The notes beneath the pieces were generated by a model that worked only from the letters and a program-made list of their open reading frames with translations, ran no database searches and had not been told where the DNA came from. DNA of 64,000 nucleotides from Blastobasis lacticolella (lineage: Eukaryota > Arthropoda > Insecta > Lepidoptera > Blastobasidae): the NCBI GenBank assembly GCA_905147135.1, contig LR990067.1, forward strand, positions 4,712,001-4,776,000. The letters run 5' to 3'. Below are positions 12,001 to 23,494 of this stretch, one piece after another. Position 1 is the first letter of the stretch; each line of letters begins with the position of its first letter. The position numbers and the translations under genes are program-made.

Positions 12001-13286
12001 TATCCTGTTTGCTAAGAACCTATTTCAAGCGATTATCAATTACCAAAATTGTCGGGGCGCCATCTAGTGAATGGTTAGGAATGCTTTAGATACCTATTGG
12101 AAAACTCCTCATTGTTAAACGAATACTAGTAACAGACGCTCCGATTTGGCTGGACCCGACCAACCGTCAATTGCAGTCAATATTAATCCTAACACTACAA
12201 AATAAAGTCGTTTTTGGATTAATTTTAAGGCGCAGTAGCCTGCGCATTTGGTGTGACGTCCGACCACGTGCATTGCACGCAAAAGGGATTTTATTTACTT
12301 ATTTATTTATTTAATCATACACAAATACATCGCCTTTACAGGTCAATTTTATACTAGCGGCCTGCCCCGGCTACGCACGGGTACCACTACGGGTACACGG
12401 GTTACACACGACCGCTGCGTAGGGAGCCGACCAGCCGACCGCGCGAGTGTGCCGCGCGGCAATTTATTACTTGACATTGACTCCCCTCCCGTACCCCGTG
12501 CTGCCTAGACAGCCGAGCGGACTGAGCGGCGAACACGCGAGTTTTTTCTAATATTCACATTTTTAAACTCGTGATATCTTTCGAATGGAATGTCTGAATT
12601 GAATAATTCAAAAAGTTATATAAAGGTATTGAAGTCGTGAATATGAAATAATTGATTTTGATAAGGATTAATACCAAGATACAAATAAAGAGCGTTTTTT
12701 AGCGGCGGCATTTCAATTAAATTTTGAAAATAAAAGAACACTTATTGTGACATAACTATAATAGTTAGACATATACTGTCGCGACACTTTTTGTAGATAA
12801 TGATGTGTTCTGCAAAGTCGTAGTACATTATTTTGTTCTATCATCAATAGTTTTCGCAGCGCACGCGACGTAAGGAATTTTTTGGGTATTTTTTTACACC
12901 TTGGGTTACATTATTGGAGTTTTATTAATGATCCGTAATTTTTTAGAAAATATAATATAGCCTATGTCACCCGCGGATAGTGTAGCTTCCCAACGGTGAA
13001 AGAATTTTTGAAATCGGTCCAGTAGTTTCGAAGTCTATTCAATACAAACAAACAAACAAACAAAAAATTTCCTCTTTATAATATTAGTATAGACTACGTG
13101 AGGATTAGTATCGACTGCAACTGACGGTTGGTCGGCTCCAACCAAATCGGAATGTCTGTTCCTACTTATAGGCATTTGTAGATAAAAGAGAATATTAGTA
13201 AGTACCTGTTCGTCTTCATAAATGAATTGTGTGGGCACACCGCCGAATATTCTGTTAAAATTCACTTCAGTCACTTTGGTTTCCAT
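8875..13286 (-). CDS. Divergent HINT-like protein with altered active site (three exons, 117 aa)
   Basis: Joined exons 13206-13286, 10374-10488 and 8875-9032 (minus strand). Intron positions and phases (0, then 1) equal those of HINT1. Exon 1 ends in IFGGVPTQFIYEDEQ, exon 2 keeps SPQAPVHFLVVPRRPL, and exon 3 keeps GYRVVVNDGPQ and VLGGRQMFWP, so the HIT fold is clearly conserved. The catalytic HLHVHV is QLTVQV (Q101, T103, Q105): the nucleophile and both neighbours are lost, although the phosphate-side H42 remains. The first ATG (13286) follows an in-frame TAA, which fixes the start. All exons are open with good GT-AG sites, and exons 2-3 are GC-rich and CpG-rich. It therefore looks selected rather than decayed. 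Inference: a HINT fold used for binding or dimerisation rather than hydrolysis. Expression is not shown by the sequence. Confidence 0.85.
9897..9945. repeat. GAT microsatellite and TGATCA palindromes
   Basis: A (GAT)n run passes into interleaved TTGATCAT motifs. It lies in intron 2 of the HINT-like gene. Confidence 0.6.
10146..10191. repeat. Perfect 18-bp stem foldback
   Basis: CCTAATCACTCTAGCCTT is followed after six bases by its reverse complement. Part of it resembles a LINE tail segment near 48740. Confidence 0.65.
10374..10488 (-). CDS. HINT-like gene exon 2
   Basis: 38 codons plus one base (CVVFDELHSPQAPVHFLVV...). Acceptor TATCTTCCAG, donor GTAACT. One codon longer than HINT1 exon 2. 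The donor segment CTACTTGGT is repeated just downstream (10350-10362). Confidence 0.85.
10535..10732 (+). repeat. RTE-like LINE 3' tail
   Basis: Contains the reading-frame end typical of RTE elements (GRPKKQWIDIAESHARANG) and the recurring GCCGAAGACCGGGCGA and GGGATAAGCGCTAG motifs. It abuts exon 2 of the HINT-like gene. Confidence 0.65.
10990..11105 (+). repeat. CR1-like LINE 3' tail
   Basis: GGTGGGCAACGCATTG followed by CAGCGGTGACCACTTTGCAT, matching the tails at 14540-14890 and 37775-38112. Confidence 0.6.
11693..12118. mobile_element. MITE family B, copy 1
   Basis: Left AATGAGGAGTTTTCCAGTAG and the reverse complement of the right end AATGAGGAGTTTTCCAATAG form the inverted ends. About 425 bp; a second copy is at 44430-44938. 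Confidence 0.75.
12125..13168. mobile_element. MITE family A, interrupted copy
   Basis: Left arm 12125-12290 and right arm 13095-13168 match the element at 8052-8285. About 800 bp of other repeat DNA is inserted between the arms. Confidence 0.7.
12346..13093. mobile_element. Insertion with TATACTA / TAGTATA ends inside MITE A
   Basis: Starts TATACTAGCGGCCTGCCCCG and ends TTTATAATATTAGTATAG. A related element at 54464-54828 starts ACTAGTGGACCCGG and ends in ATAATAGTATAG. The superfamily is not clear to me. Confidence 0.6.
13206..13286 (-). CDS. HINT-like gene exon 1
   Basis: 27 codons beginning METKVTEVNFNRIF, shorter than the 38 of HINT1 exon 1, ending YEDEQ before the donor GTACTT. Confidence 0.8.
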
Positions 13287-13289
13287 TTT

Positions 13290-14030
13290 CACAAACTGTT
13301 CAAGTTATTGCACAATTTTCTATAAAATTACAAAGTTTTTGTTTCACACAACACAACGCTGAGAAGGGAAATGTTGAAAATAATTAGGTACCTAAGTAGT
13401 GCCTTGGTAGTACCTAATTTTATGAACTTATACTAAAATCACAATAAAAAATCACAATTAAATTAAATAGCCAAAAATAACTGAAAATGAACTGAAGTAG
13501 GTACCTAATACTTTTTAATACAATGTCTGTCACGGATATTTTGCTTTTTTGAGGTTGCTATTTCCTTGTCACATTTCTTTTTTATAAATTTCTGTAATAT
13601 AAATAATTATTCGCATAAACACGTTCGTTATAGATAAAATGCACGACTAACACTGTTTTTGCTGTATTGTAATCGCCGCGATATCTACATATTAAGGCCA
13701 TTGAGTCATATCTTTATTGGTTTAGTATATAAGTGTGACTTTTCTTGCGACAGTGTTTCAAATAACTAGGTTTACACCAACATCTGAAAACAAAAAGAGA
13801 TTCCGATTACGAATATGATCGTTTCAACGTGGTTTCAACCACCACCACCACCACCTACCATTACAGTCTTTTACCGCTTCTACCTTGGTAGTCAACCTTG
13901 CCAATAATCTGAAGAAATACGTATATATATTATACGTAATTTAATAAATACGTTACCTCCCGGTTATCGACAGCGACGTCAAAGCCTGAATATTCACGGC
14001 TAGGGCCAAATGGCGAATTAAGGGGGTCAT
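13290..14030. other. Upstream region of the HINT-like gene, no gene seen
   Basis: AT-rich sequence 5' of the HINT-like start codon. The promoter must lie here or in the repeats beyond, but I cannot point to a specific element. Confidence 0.4.
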
Positions 14031-14032
14031 TC

Positions 14033-14440
14033 GTGACACCCTCAATTCGCCACATAAAGCTGAAGGGACAGATCTACAAGACCATTATTAGATTTGCTCT
14101 CCGATACGGCAGAGAAACTTGGCCCCTACTAGAGCGACACAAGCTGGAGCTGCGCGTCACGGAAATGAAGATGGTGCGGTGGATGTGTGGAATTTCACAG
14201 AAATATCGCGTTCGAAATGCCCACATTCCAGGTAGCCTTGGCGTCCGTGACATCAAACATAAGCTGCAGGAGTGCCGCCTTCGATGGTATGGCCTCGTCC
14301 TGCGGAGACCGGCAAATTACGTGGCGATAATATGTCTGGCCATGCCAGTACCGCCAGGCACGAGAAGGAGAGGTCGATCGAAGAAGTGATGGCTTGACGT
14401 CGTCAAGAGTGTGATATGCATGCTAACAAGCTCACCACCA
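14033..14440 (+). pseudogene. RTE-type LINE, C-terminal reading-frame fragment
   Basis: The frame contains MKMVRWMCGISQKYRVRNAH, IPGSLGVRDIKHKLQECRLR and WYGLVLRRPANYV. This is the conserved C-terminal region of RTE-clade polyproteins (RMLRWMCG..., RLRWYGHV.RR). An in-frame TGA at 14387-14389 follows the RGRSKK stretch. No reverse transcriptase core is present. Confidence 0.8.
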
Positions 14441-14539
14441 AGGATGCAACGACGATCCCATACGGACAAGCAAGTAAGAACCACTGGCCGACCGAAGGGA
14501 CTTTGGCTCCCTGTTTGTGTTCTATCGGCTGCACAAAGG

Positions 14540-14895
14540 GAGTGTTCCGAGGAACTATTTGATCTGGTGCCCACAGCAGAATTCCGCTATCGTACCACCC
14601 GCCGCGGGCTGGTAGGTACACATCCCTATTACGTAGACCCTCTAGTAGTGACCACGTGAAGATTCTAAAAAACGTTTCTTACTAGTACCATTTGGATGTG
14701 GAATGAGTTCCCAGCCACAGTGTTTCCTTTGGACTATGACATGGGATCATTCAAGAGGTAGGTTAGAGGTCTCCTTAGAGGCGGGCAACGCATTGGTAGC
14801 GCCATTGGTGTTGCTGGTTTCCATAGGCGGCGGTGACCACTTTCCATCAGGTGGCCCGCATGCCTGTTTGTCTGCAAATAACTTTTTAAAAATTA
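14540..14895 (+). pseudogene. CR1-like LINE, ORF2 C-terminus and 3' tail
   Basis: EFRYRTTRRGLVGTHPYYVD is followed, with frame changes, by the tail TGACCACTTTCCATCAGGTG. Same family as 37775-38112. Confidence 0.65.
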
Positions 14896-15234
14896 CGAAG
14901 ACCGAGCGAAGTGAGCCAGGAGGAGTGTGAATGTAGACCCCGAGCGCAACCGGGATATAGCACCAAGGTGATGATGATGATGATGACCTACCACACAGAA
15001 CTACGATCAGACACTTTACATATCATGTGCGGCACTTTTACTATTTATGTAGCTAGAGGTGCCTACCTCTAACTATAATGCAATGGAAAACAAACATACT
15101 CACTTATATTGTTCACTAATTAATTAACCAACTTACCTTGCAGATATGAATCACGCTCAGCTATATTGATAAACCTAATTACAAGTCATGATTACGTAGA
15201 TACCTACCTATTTATCAATAGTTTTATGCGTGCC

Positions 15235-15300
15235 AACAAACTTACCAGCAAGGATGTAGAACATGTAGAAGACCGAGCGAAGTGACGAACCCTGCGCTGC
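15235..15300 (+). repeat. RTE tail fragment
   Basis: GAAGACCGAGCGAAGTGA motif shared with the RTE copy ending near 14930. Confidence 0.5.
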
Positions 15301-15373
15301 GATTAAGCTATTAGGACTACTAACCAATAGTCCGTGTTAATAGTCCGTGGCTAGAACTATCGGGATTTACGCC

Positions 15374-15770
15374 AGGGGCGCTATTTTTGAATCGCTCGCC
15401 TCGATTCGAACGGTATTCAATTTCAATTTTCTATATTTAAGAAATATTATATATTTCTAAAATAATATTCATATTCAAATTTATTAGATTCCATAAAGAT
15501 AATACAATAACATTGTTATGTACATACAATACAGACCCGGTTGGGCGCAGCAATTTGGGAGGGAGGAGGCAAAACTTACGAAGCTAATGGAATAATTTAT
15601 ACCAATTGACTATTTAAGTATTTACATATTCAACACATTGACAACACCGAAAGAGTGCGGTTCAAAAATAGGAAAATCAGCATCTTGCATCAAAATATCG
15701 AATTTTTCATGACGAAAATCAAAATCGAATACCGTTCGAATTGAGGCGAGCGATTCATAAATAGCGCCCA
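15374..15770. mobile_element. Foldback element with about 55-bp inverted ends
   Basis: GGGCGCTATTTTTGAATCGC at the left and GGGCGCTATTTATGAATCGC in the reverse complement of the right, continuing through CGAACGGTATTC. Confidence 0.75.
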
Positions 15771-15894
15771 AGGACGATAATGATGATCTCCGACCCGCCT
15801 GCCTAGCGTGGAGATTATGGCAATGCCCCCCGTTGATGTGTAGGAGGCTTGTCGGGCGGCTAGGAGACCGCGGTGTTAAAGTTCTCAACAGAGA

Positions 15895-16190
15895 ATGATG
15901 CCTGTTTGCAATAGCCTCTTGGCTGCATGGAGTTATGCTATGTACATAACGAACGAATTGGTTTCGTTGACCTATGTTTGCCTTGTCATTATCAAACGCC
16001 GATTATCCGATTATCCGAAGCGTGGCGGTAACATCAAAGAGATAGAAACAATCCACAAAACGCAGTTTAGATGGATACCGAACCCATTTGTTCGTTCCCT
16101 TGTGTTCCTGTATACCCATGGCTGTTCCCTTGAGAAAACTGTGGAAAATACATTTGACCGCTGTGCCCTTGACCGTGAAACCAAACCAAA
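15895..16190. other. No gene seen
   Basis: Opposed frames of 100 and 63 codons overlap here. Neither resembles a known family, and I treat both as chance. Confidence 0.35.
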
Positions 16191-16194
16191 TTTA

Positions 16195-16440
16195 TGATTC
16201 ATGAGGTCATAGTTTGGGCCATAATTCCTAACTATGTGGATTAATGCACGTAAAAACCAGAGACGGGTTAAGTCTAAACAGAGTGGGTTGGGATGCGCTC
16301 TTTTATATTTCGCAACTAACGTACTTAATAAGTCATTCTATGTCTTTTTTCTTTCTTCTGTATGTTTCAAATTATTGTAGTGTTTTTGTCGCGTGAATAA
16401 ATTATTTATATTCTATTCTATTTTATTATTAACATGTTAT
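16195..16440 (+). repeat. LINE 3' end, shared with 40705-40915
   Basis: Shares GAGACGGG, TCTTTTTTCTTTCTTC and TATGTTTCAAATTATT in the same order with the copy at 40705-40915, and ends in a TTCTA repeat. Confidence 0.6.
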
Positions 16441-16949
16441 GATGATACACTAAGTAAGTTCCTATTACAAGCTCATAACAATATAAATCGCCCTTTGGCG
16501 TTCGTTGGGCCGGTGTGTGCACAGGTTTTGACAAACTGCTAATAAGTAGAGTCGATTGCATCAGCAGATGTGTTGGTAGTCTAGACGTGGACAAGTTGAC
16601 GTGGCAATATAGTGTGTCTCGCTTACTCACAAGGCACGGTATGAGAGTGAGCGAGCACGATGTAGGTATGAACATCACGTCTTACGAAATTCTTAAAGAA
16701 ATGTAACACTGAAGGATTATTACAATAAATTACACCCTACTAATAAACTTTCGCTCGTCAAAAAGTTGTGCAATCTGAATCATTCCCGTTGTCCCAAAAT
16801 GGGCTTTAACTAGACTTATCAGTTATCTAACACCCATATCACAGGCTTTGCTTACTTTGGGGCTAGATGGCGCTGTGTGAATTTGTCCAAGCATATTTAT
16901 TTATTTAATTTTAGTTCTGTTGACGCCCAAATTTCAATTATTCCCGTTG

Positions 16950-17022
16950 TCCCCCAAATCTACCTATATATTTCACACTCGTAGCAAGTGTAAAAGAGAT
17001 AGGTAGATTTTGGGGGGACAAC
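16950..17022. repeat. Short foldback
   Basis: TCCCCCAAATCTACCTAT is followed by its near reverse complement. Further TTCCCGTTGTCCC copies lie at 16780-16800. Confidence 0.6.
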
Positions 17023-17279
17023 ATTTGGGGAACCACAGGAATAAAAATTGCTGTTGCTCGCCATGTTTCAATTTAATTATTTTTATTTAAGTATTTATTT
17101 ATTTAACAGTTCCCTAAAACTTTCTTGGTACAATTTCCAATTTATTGTCAGTGGCAGTGCTACCGAGCGATTTGCATTTTGGATGTTGGCTAGACCAGCT
17201 GGTTGCCTGGAAGGGATCGTTTGTAGCGATAAGATCGCCTTTGTTGACATGTCTATTCCTGATTTAAGTAGTTAACAAC

Positions 17280-18035
17280 CTGATATACTAACAACCTTTG
17301 GTATGGATATTTTTTTGTGTAGGTACCTAATTAGATTGTATCACGTAACAGAAAAGATAAGACATCTATGTTTATAATAAAGAATTTGATATACCAGGGA
17401 AGTTAATACATTATAGAAGTATTTGCAGAAAAGAAGATGCACGTTATTTTTTAAAGTTGGGCTATAATCCGCGCGTATGTAACTGGTACCTTGTCAAAGT
17501 AAATCGAAATGACAGTCTCCAGCGAGTTAGCGTAGGTAGGTCATGGACTTATCATATGATAAGTCCTTAAGACTATAAGACTAGAATTACCTAAATTCAT
17601 GCCACCAAGGGGTATGCATGTGCTCGTGATAACAAGAAACAACTTTTACAATGACACCAACTCTTAAAAAGAAATCACTTGCTAGTGATACGAATTCTGC
17701 CAAAATGTATGACAGCAAACAGCTGATTTGTATTTCGCGATTTCAGCTTGTTATCACGAGGAGCACATGCAAGCACTTGGAATACTGAATTTAAAGTCAT
17801 TTTGATCTATTATAGTATGGATGTAACCTTATCAAATCAACCACCTTAATTTCGATTTAATTCGATTTTCCGTGTATAGAAAACAGGAACGCCCATTCTG
17901 ATTGCACGCGGATAATACAATTAAACTTATCACAGACTTCACGTCAATACAAGTTGTCTAGATATCTAGTAATCTATAGTCAAGTGGAATCTTACCAAAA
18001 TATTATTTATTACAGTTTTTGATGACGAAAATAAA
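17280..18035. other. No gene; one foldback at 17603-17778
   Basis: GCATGTGCTCGTGATAACAAG at 17615 recurs inverted at 17748-17770, forming a foldback of about 175 bp. A short palindrome ACTTATCATATGATAAGT lies at 17547. The rest is AT-rich. Confidence 0.55.
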
Positions 18036-18044
18036 AACAAAAAC

Positions 18045-18375
18045 AATCTTGGCATTAATGTCCCGTTTGCGCACGAGGGCCTGGTGTCCGCCTTAACCAA
18101 GATCTAGGATTTGGCAGATCAGATAATTACAGTGGAGCGACTGCCATCTGACCTCCGTGACCCTGCTATCAGGGGCACCTAATCCGATTAGGTCATGGTC
18201 ACCTGAATGTGCAGGTTTCATCACGATGTTTTCCGTCACCGTAAGAGCAACGGTTAGCATTCAACTAATATACGTAGCTCAGAAGAGTCATTGGTACATG
18301 GCCGCAGTGGGATTCGAACCCGGTACCGCTTACGACTCGTATACCTTAACCACTCGGACACCGATGCTCCCAAAA
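18045..18375 (-). repeat. tRNA-derived SINE, near full length
   Basis: The reverse complement starts with a tRNA-like head, with B box GGGTTCGAATCC, and runs to the CGGGACATTAATGCCAAG end. Confidence 0.8.
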
Positions 18376-19180
18376 ATGGCTCACTCGACTATTCGTTCGC
18401 TATAGAAAATGGTGAAACGATATAAATAACCGACTAACAACTACTATAACAACTATTCGAGGCACCTTTACCAAATTGCACAGCCAATAGGTAGATACAC
18501 TACCTACTCAAACACGTCACAAATCACTGATAAATAAATACAAAGTAAAACAAACAGATCACTAAATAGTACTGCAACTGCTTCTTTCACTTAGTTATTA
18601 CACCATTTACTCAAAAACCCAAGGTATCGGAGCTGCGGAGTAGAACCAACTAAAATAACGTCGAACTTCGTAAGGCGCGTAGCTATTTCGCGAACGAAAA
18701 TAACAAACTAAATAAACTCAGTATTTCTGAAGTGATGTTTCCCAGACTCCTACACATAGGTAGATCAGTTGGATAGCGATCCAAATGATAAAATACTGTG
18801 TGTCTACTCGCACACACCGTCGGGCTGGAAGAGTGAAAGGGATAACATACTCTACGAGGAAAGATATCAAACATGGTACACGCAGCTGTGTCATTTTCAA
18901 ACGGGGATTCCCTAGTATTTATTCATAAATGGTTTTTTACTACGTTCGTATAATGGCGGCAATAAGTAATTACGGTTTAACCTGTGATATGTGGGAGATA
19001 AATAAATAATAGTACACAGTCGCCACAATCCATACCTACATAGTATAAAACGAAGTTACTTCCCGCCGTTTTTTCATATGTATCCATGTACGCTTAGATC
19101 TTTTAAACTACGCAACGGATCTTAATGCGGTTTTCATCAATAGATAGAGTGATTTAAGAGGAACGTTCATAAGCAAAGAG
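18376..19180. other. No gene seen
   Basis: Opposed short frames near 18680-18900 are not recognisable. No splice or family evidence was found. Confidence 0.35.
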
Positions 19181-19184
19181 TAAG

Positions 19185-19520
19185 AGGGGTAAAGTAGGTA
19201 TCGGGTAGGTAGGGGTAAAATAGGTGTCATCATCATCTTGGCGTTATGAATCGGTCGCGTCCCCGCGCGGCATGCGAGGGCCCGGTCCGCCTAGGGGTAA
19301 AGTAGAGTAGGTCGCGAACGAAGTTGCGCCAGGCCCACTAGTATAGTATACAATAAAGTCGCTTCCTGCCATCTGTATCTATGTACACTTAGATATTGAA
19401 ACTAGTGTTTCAAGAGCAAGATTTGTAGCAAGAAAAATAGGGTAGGTAGAGGTAGGAGTAGAGTAGATGTAGGGCTAGGTAGGGGTAGGAGCCACGCGAA
19501 CGAAATCGCGCCGGGTCCAC
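19185..19520. repeat. GTAGGGGTA-rich repeat fragments
   Basis: Repeats of GGGTAGGTAGGGGTA end in CGCGAACG and GGGTCCACTAG. The same modules recur at 35700-35790 and 36567-36835, and inverted at 54464-54560. Confidence 0.6.
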
Positions 19521-19533
19521 TAGTACCTACACT

Positions 19534-19793
19534 ATATCATCATCACAGCCCATAACAGTCCACTGCAGGACTTCGGGCCTCTCCCACAAAGGGTAGGTTG
19601 TTGCCATAACCTCCACGCTTGGCAGGCGAGTTGGAGATCGCAGTGTTATACAGCAATGAAAAACGCTGCAGCCCATTTCCCAGCCTACGGAGACTTTTAG
19701 ATGTTGTGCCTCGAAATCATTAGTCGCCTTGTACGACACCCACGAGTGTAAGGGGTTGGTGCTATTCTACTCTGCCGGACACCACACGGCTTA
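19534..19793 (-). repeat. About 250-bp interspersed repeat family P
   Basis: The reverse complement begins CCGTGTGGTGTCCGGCAG and ends GGACTGTTATGGGCTGTGAT. Other copies are at 21153, 27241, 41752, 43984, 60171 and 62023. Probably a LINE or SINE 3' segment. Confidence 0.75.
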
Positions 19794-19799
19794 TATACA

Positions 19800-20545
19800 T
19801 ATACATACGGCTTACAATACACTATATAGTATTATTTAATGTATTGTGCTGTGGCTATCTTTGTTATTTTTTGTTTGTGATGCGGTGGAAGGCAAGTAGC
19901 TATATTTTACTCAAAGAGAAAATAAAGAATTAGCTCAGCCAATAAGGTAGCTAACTTTTCGATCTTCTCGATTTTACTTTCCAGTTGGTGCCTTCACAAG
20001 GGTTGCCAAAAATTCGCAAGAAGAATTGAGGAGATTCCTCCGAAGTTCGAGAGTCAACAAAATAGATCTAAACAAAAATTTTGTATATTTAAGATAAGCA
20101 GATTTTTACAATTTGTATTGCAGCCTTGTCGATGGGTTTGATGCTATTCTATATACACCACATGATTAAATGGTTAAAGACTTTGATGTTATGTCAGTAG
20201 GTTATTTTTATTTAAGAAAATTTGACCAAATGGCTCTTATTACATCCGAAAAAAGCGTTGCCGCTGCATTGCTAAAGTATAATAGATTTGGCTATTATAT
20301 ACTTTTCCAATAATCTTAAGTACCTTGACCATAAATATAGTAGGACACGATATTACATAGTAGATTTGGCAACCCTAGTCACCAACCTCTTCCATCATTA
20401 AGCGTCTTCCTCCTCATTCGGTGCCTCAATGCTGAAGATCGTGACTCAGCCGACTCAGCCGAGCAAAGACATTCTTGTTCTCCATGAGCTGCGAATGGTG
20501 GCCTCCTGAAGGTTAGCGCTCACCCACTCCATAAAAATAATATTC
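19800..20545. other. No gene seen
   Basis: AT-rich and unassigned. No frame over 60 codons. Confidence 0.4.
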
Positions 20546-20547
20546 AT

Positions 20548-20757
20548 CTTGGCGTTGATGTCCCGGTTGTGCTCTCGCGCACGAGAACCCGGGGTCCGCC
20601 TTGACCATGGTCCAAGATTTGGCAAATCAGGTAATTACAGTGGAGTGACTGCTATCTGACCTCCGTGACCCTGCTACCAGATTGGATCATGGTTACACAT
20701 TCAGTCGACTGTGCAGGTTTCATCACGATGTTTTCCCTCACCGTAAGAGCATCAAAT
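20548..20757 (-). repeat. tRNA-derived SINE, 5'-truncated
   Basis: CTTGGCGTTGATGTCCCGGT at the left through TCATCACGATGTTTTCCCTC, the minus-strand form of the SINE body. Confidence 0.75.
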
Positions 20758-21152
20758 TAAATATAGGACAGTCTGGATAGTCTAAATAAAAAATAAAAAT
20801 ATAGGACAGGCACACTCCGGAAATATAACTATAACTTCTCCCCCACAGCGATTAGAGAGTTGTCGCAGTAGAAAGATGTAGAAAATAAAAAATCTTTTCC
20901 AATGACATATAGTTCAACGTTGTTGGACATATAGGACGAATTTTCCAGTACAAAATGAAGTTTATTTCAATTGACCCCTCATTGACTTTTCCCCACAGCG
21001 ATTCGCGAGTTGTAGCCATAGCAAAAGTCGTAGAAAATTAAAAATTTGCAATGTCATATTAGTCATATTGGGCGAGTTGTCAATTAAATAATTCCTTAAA
21101 AAGTTAAGTTATTTAATTAACCGACTAATTTAACCATCCGGCTGAGGCATTA

Positions 21153-21396
21153 TCATCATCATCATCACAGCCCATAACAGTTCACTGCAGGACTTAGAGC
21201 CTCTCCCACAAAATGGGAGGTTGTTGCCATAATCTCCACGCTTGGCAGGCGGGTTGGAGATCGCAGTGTTATAAATATAACATTTTCCAGCCTACACAGA
21301 CTCTAGATCTTTGGTCTTGAAAACATGAGTCGCCTTGTACGACACCCACGAGTGTAAGGGGTTGGTGCAATTCTACTCTGCCGGACACCACACGGC
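21153..21396 (-). repeat. Repeat family P copy
   Basis: CATCATCACAGCCCATAACA through CCGGACACCACACGGC. Confidence 0.75.
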
Positions 21397-21866
21397 ACTA
21401 TACTATCTATTAAAAGAATGACAGGAATATTTCCGCATATCTTAGCATATCTACCATTCTTTCGGAAAAGTAACAGGATCCCTCTGAAACGAGAAACCAA
21501 GAGAGTAGAAATAAAAACCAAAGTAACAAAATCAATCATATATTTATTTATATTACAATTACGTAACATTCAGCCACATATTACAGCGTTATGACGGTTT
21601 ACAGTACATTACATTGTAAAGCTGTATTCACACCACCGGGGGCGGTAAAAAAACGCCGCGTCTATAGGCGTTTTCGCAGATAACAATAATACACTTGCAT
21701 ATGCGTGTCATTGTACGAAGTTATGTTAACAACCCACAAAAACAGTCCACTGCTGGACTAAGCCTCTTCCACTTCAATGGAGGGCATTGCAAAACAATTT
21801 AATGAATATAAACTCTTACACTTTCTTAACTTATTTACTTTCGGTATTCTGTCTGGGATGAAATTG

Positions 21867-22137
21867 ACTATGATCCAATCTGGTCAGTTTGCCTTGTTAA
21901 CAGGGTCACGGAAGTTAAATGGCAGTCGCTCTACTGTAATTACCTGATCTGCCGAATACTGGAAGGATCATAATCAAAGGCGGACTGCGGGCCCTCGAGA
22001 GCGGGCGAGAGCACAACCGGAAAACTAACGCCAAAATCAACATCATCATAATCTTGGCGTTATGGCCCGGTTGTGCCCCCGAGCGGTACGCGAGCGTCAG
22101 GGGTCTTCGGCCTTTTTATTAACGCCAAGATGATTAT
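21867..22137. repeat. Two SINE 3' parts in inverted orientation
   Basis: A plus copy (21867-22035) ends in AACGCCAAAATC and is followed by a short minus copy starting TCTTGGCGTTATGGCCCGG. Confidence 0.6.
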
Positions 22138-22613
22138 TATTATTATTCTGCGATGAAAGTCCACCCATAGTGAGTGTAAATACAGCATCATATGCGTCGT
22201 TTGTAAGACGCTACCAATATTGCCTTCAGCCGACGATCCCATTCACATTTCGTGCAAACACTCGTCACGATTGCCTTAAATTGCGTACAAATATACAAAC
22301 AACAAAGAAAGGTCAATGTGTATGTATTCCCTATTTACAGATATCACAAAAATTTGCACGAAAGTAAATTCCAAGACGTCGATAAGCCGAGTTCACATGG
22401 ACAACTATCAACGAGAAAGAAATAAAACAAAACAGACTATCCGCGTTCAATTAAACGCCGCGTTTTTTATCGCTAATGTGAACCCGGCCTTATTTAAAGG
22501 AGATCACAGTCTTTGCACGAAATCACGAATCGTATAATCTCTCAAATTAATTATAACCTAAAACTGTACCACAAATAATATTTGGATTAATTCACTAAAA
22601 ATAAAACTTAACT

Positions 22614-23262
22614 ACAGTGTGTAACAAAAACCCTATTTCGTTCTGTGAAGGTTTAGTAATCCAAGTACAGGGGTTGTACCGCCTAACTCCGAACGCTGCC
22701 ATCTTGGTCCAATCCTGTAGAATGACGTCACAGAATCGGTACCGCGTAACTCAGTATCGGTCAGAATAAACAAAATGAGTGGTTAGTATAGTAACGATCC
22801 GTATCGCATTTTGATTTCGACACATCGTGCTTTTTAAATTGAATAAAGTTCTAGAATAATGTACTTTATAATTTCATATTTTCAGTATGTTTTCGTTTCT
22901 TCGAGTACAAGAAAAGTTCCACTTTGTAGTGACAGAAGACGTTTAGGAGACCCACAAAACGTTGGTATGCTCGTTCGCGATAATACTTACATATGCTCTT
23001 GTATGGGTTCTGTAAGTAACTCTAGCGCGATGTAGGAACGGTCAGCGCCATCTATATGCGGATGCTTGCCAACCATGTGTTCGTGTACTCGTAATGTGAG
23101 TATTGTTGACTTTCCCTATTGGAGCGATAGATGTCGCTACAAACGCCCGGGCGCTTGTGAGATTTATTTTTGGATTTTGCAAGTGGTAATAATTTGGTCA
23201 CAACAAATCGTGTATTTTTTAAATGGTAATAATCGAGCAGGAGTTTTTGTTACACTCTGTAT
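22614..23262. mobile_element. About 650-bp element with GTGTAACAAAAAC inverted ends
   Basis: Left ACAGTGTGTAACAAAAACCC; reverse complement of right ACAGAGTGTAACAAAAACTC. No transposase frame inside. Confidence 0.55.
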
Positions 23263-23279
23263 AGAGGTTAAGTCCTTAA

Positions 23280-23395
23280 GGCGCTGTCCTGATTGACAAC
23301 GGTCGTGCGATGGGCGGTTTTGAGCTCTCCTATTGGTCGGGCGACATCCGTCTTACGACCACGGTCGCACGAGCGTTGCCAATTAGGACAGTGCC
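23280..23395. mobile_element. PIF/Harbinger-like MITE, 116 bp
   Basis: Ends GGCGCTGTCCTGATTG and, inverted, GGCACTGTCCTAATTG; flanked by TAA on both sides (23277-23279, 23396-23398). The 3-bp TAA target site fits PIF/Harbinger. Fragments are at 3003-3053 and 46311-46378. Confidence 0.7.
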
Positions 23396-23494
23396 TAAGA
23401 GTCCGCTCCCAAAGAGTAGTGCGACTTCGTACCGGAATATCAGCGATGCTCGGTATTAGACCTTACCTTGGGGGGAATAGGACGTAATAGCCAC

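Noticed and set aside
14033..14389. Considered as a host gene because of its clean 118-codon frame
   Set aside because: The sequence is the conserved C-terminal part of RTE retrotransposons and lacks the rest of the polyprotein.
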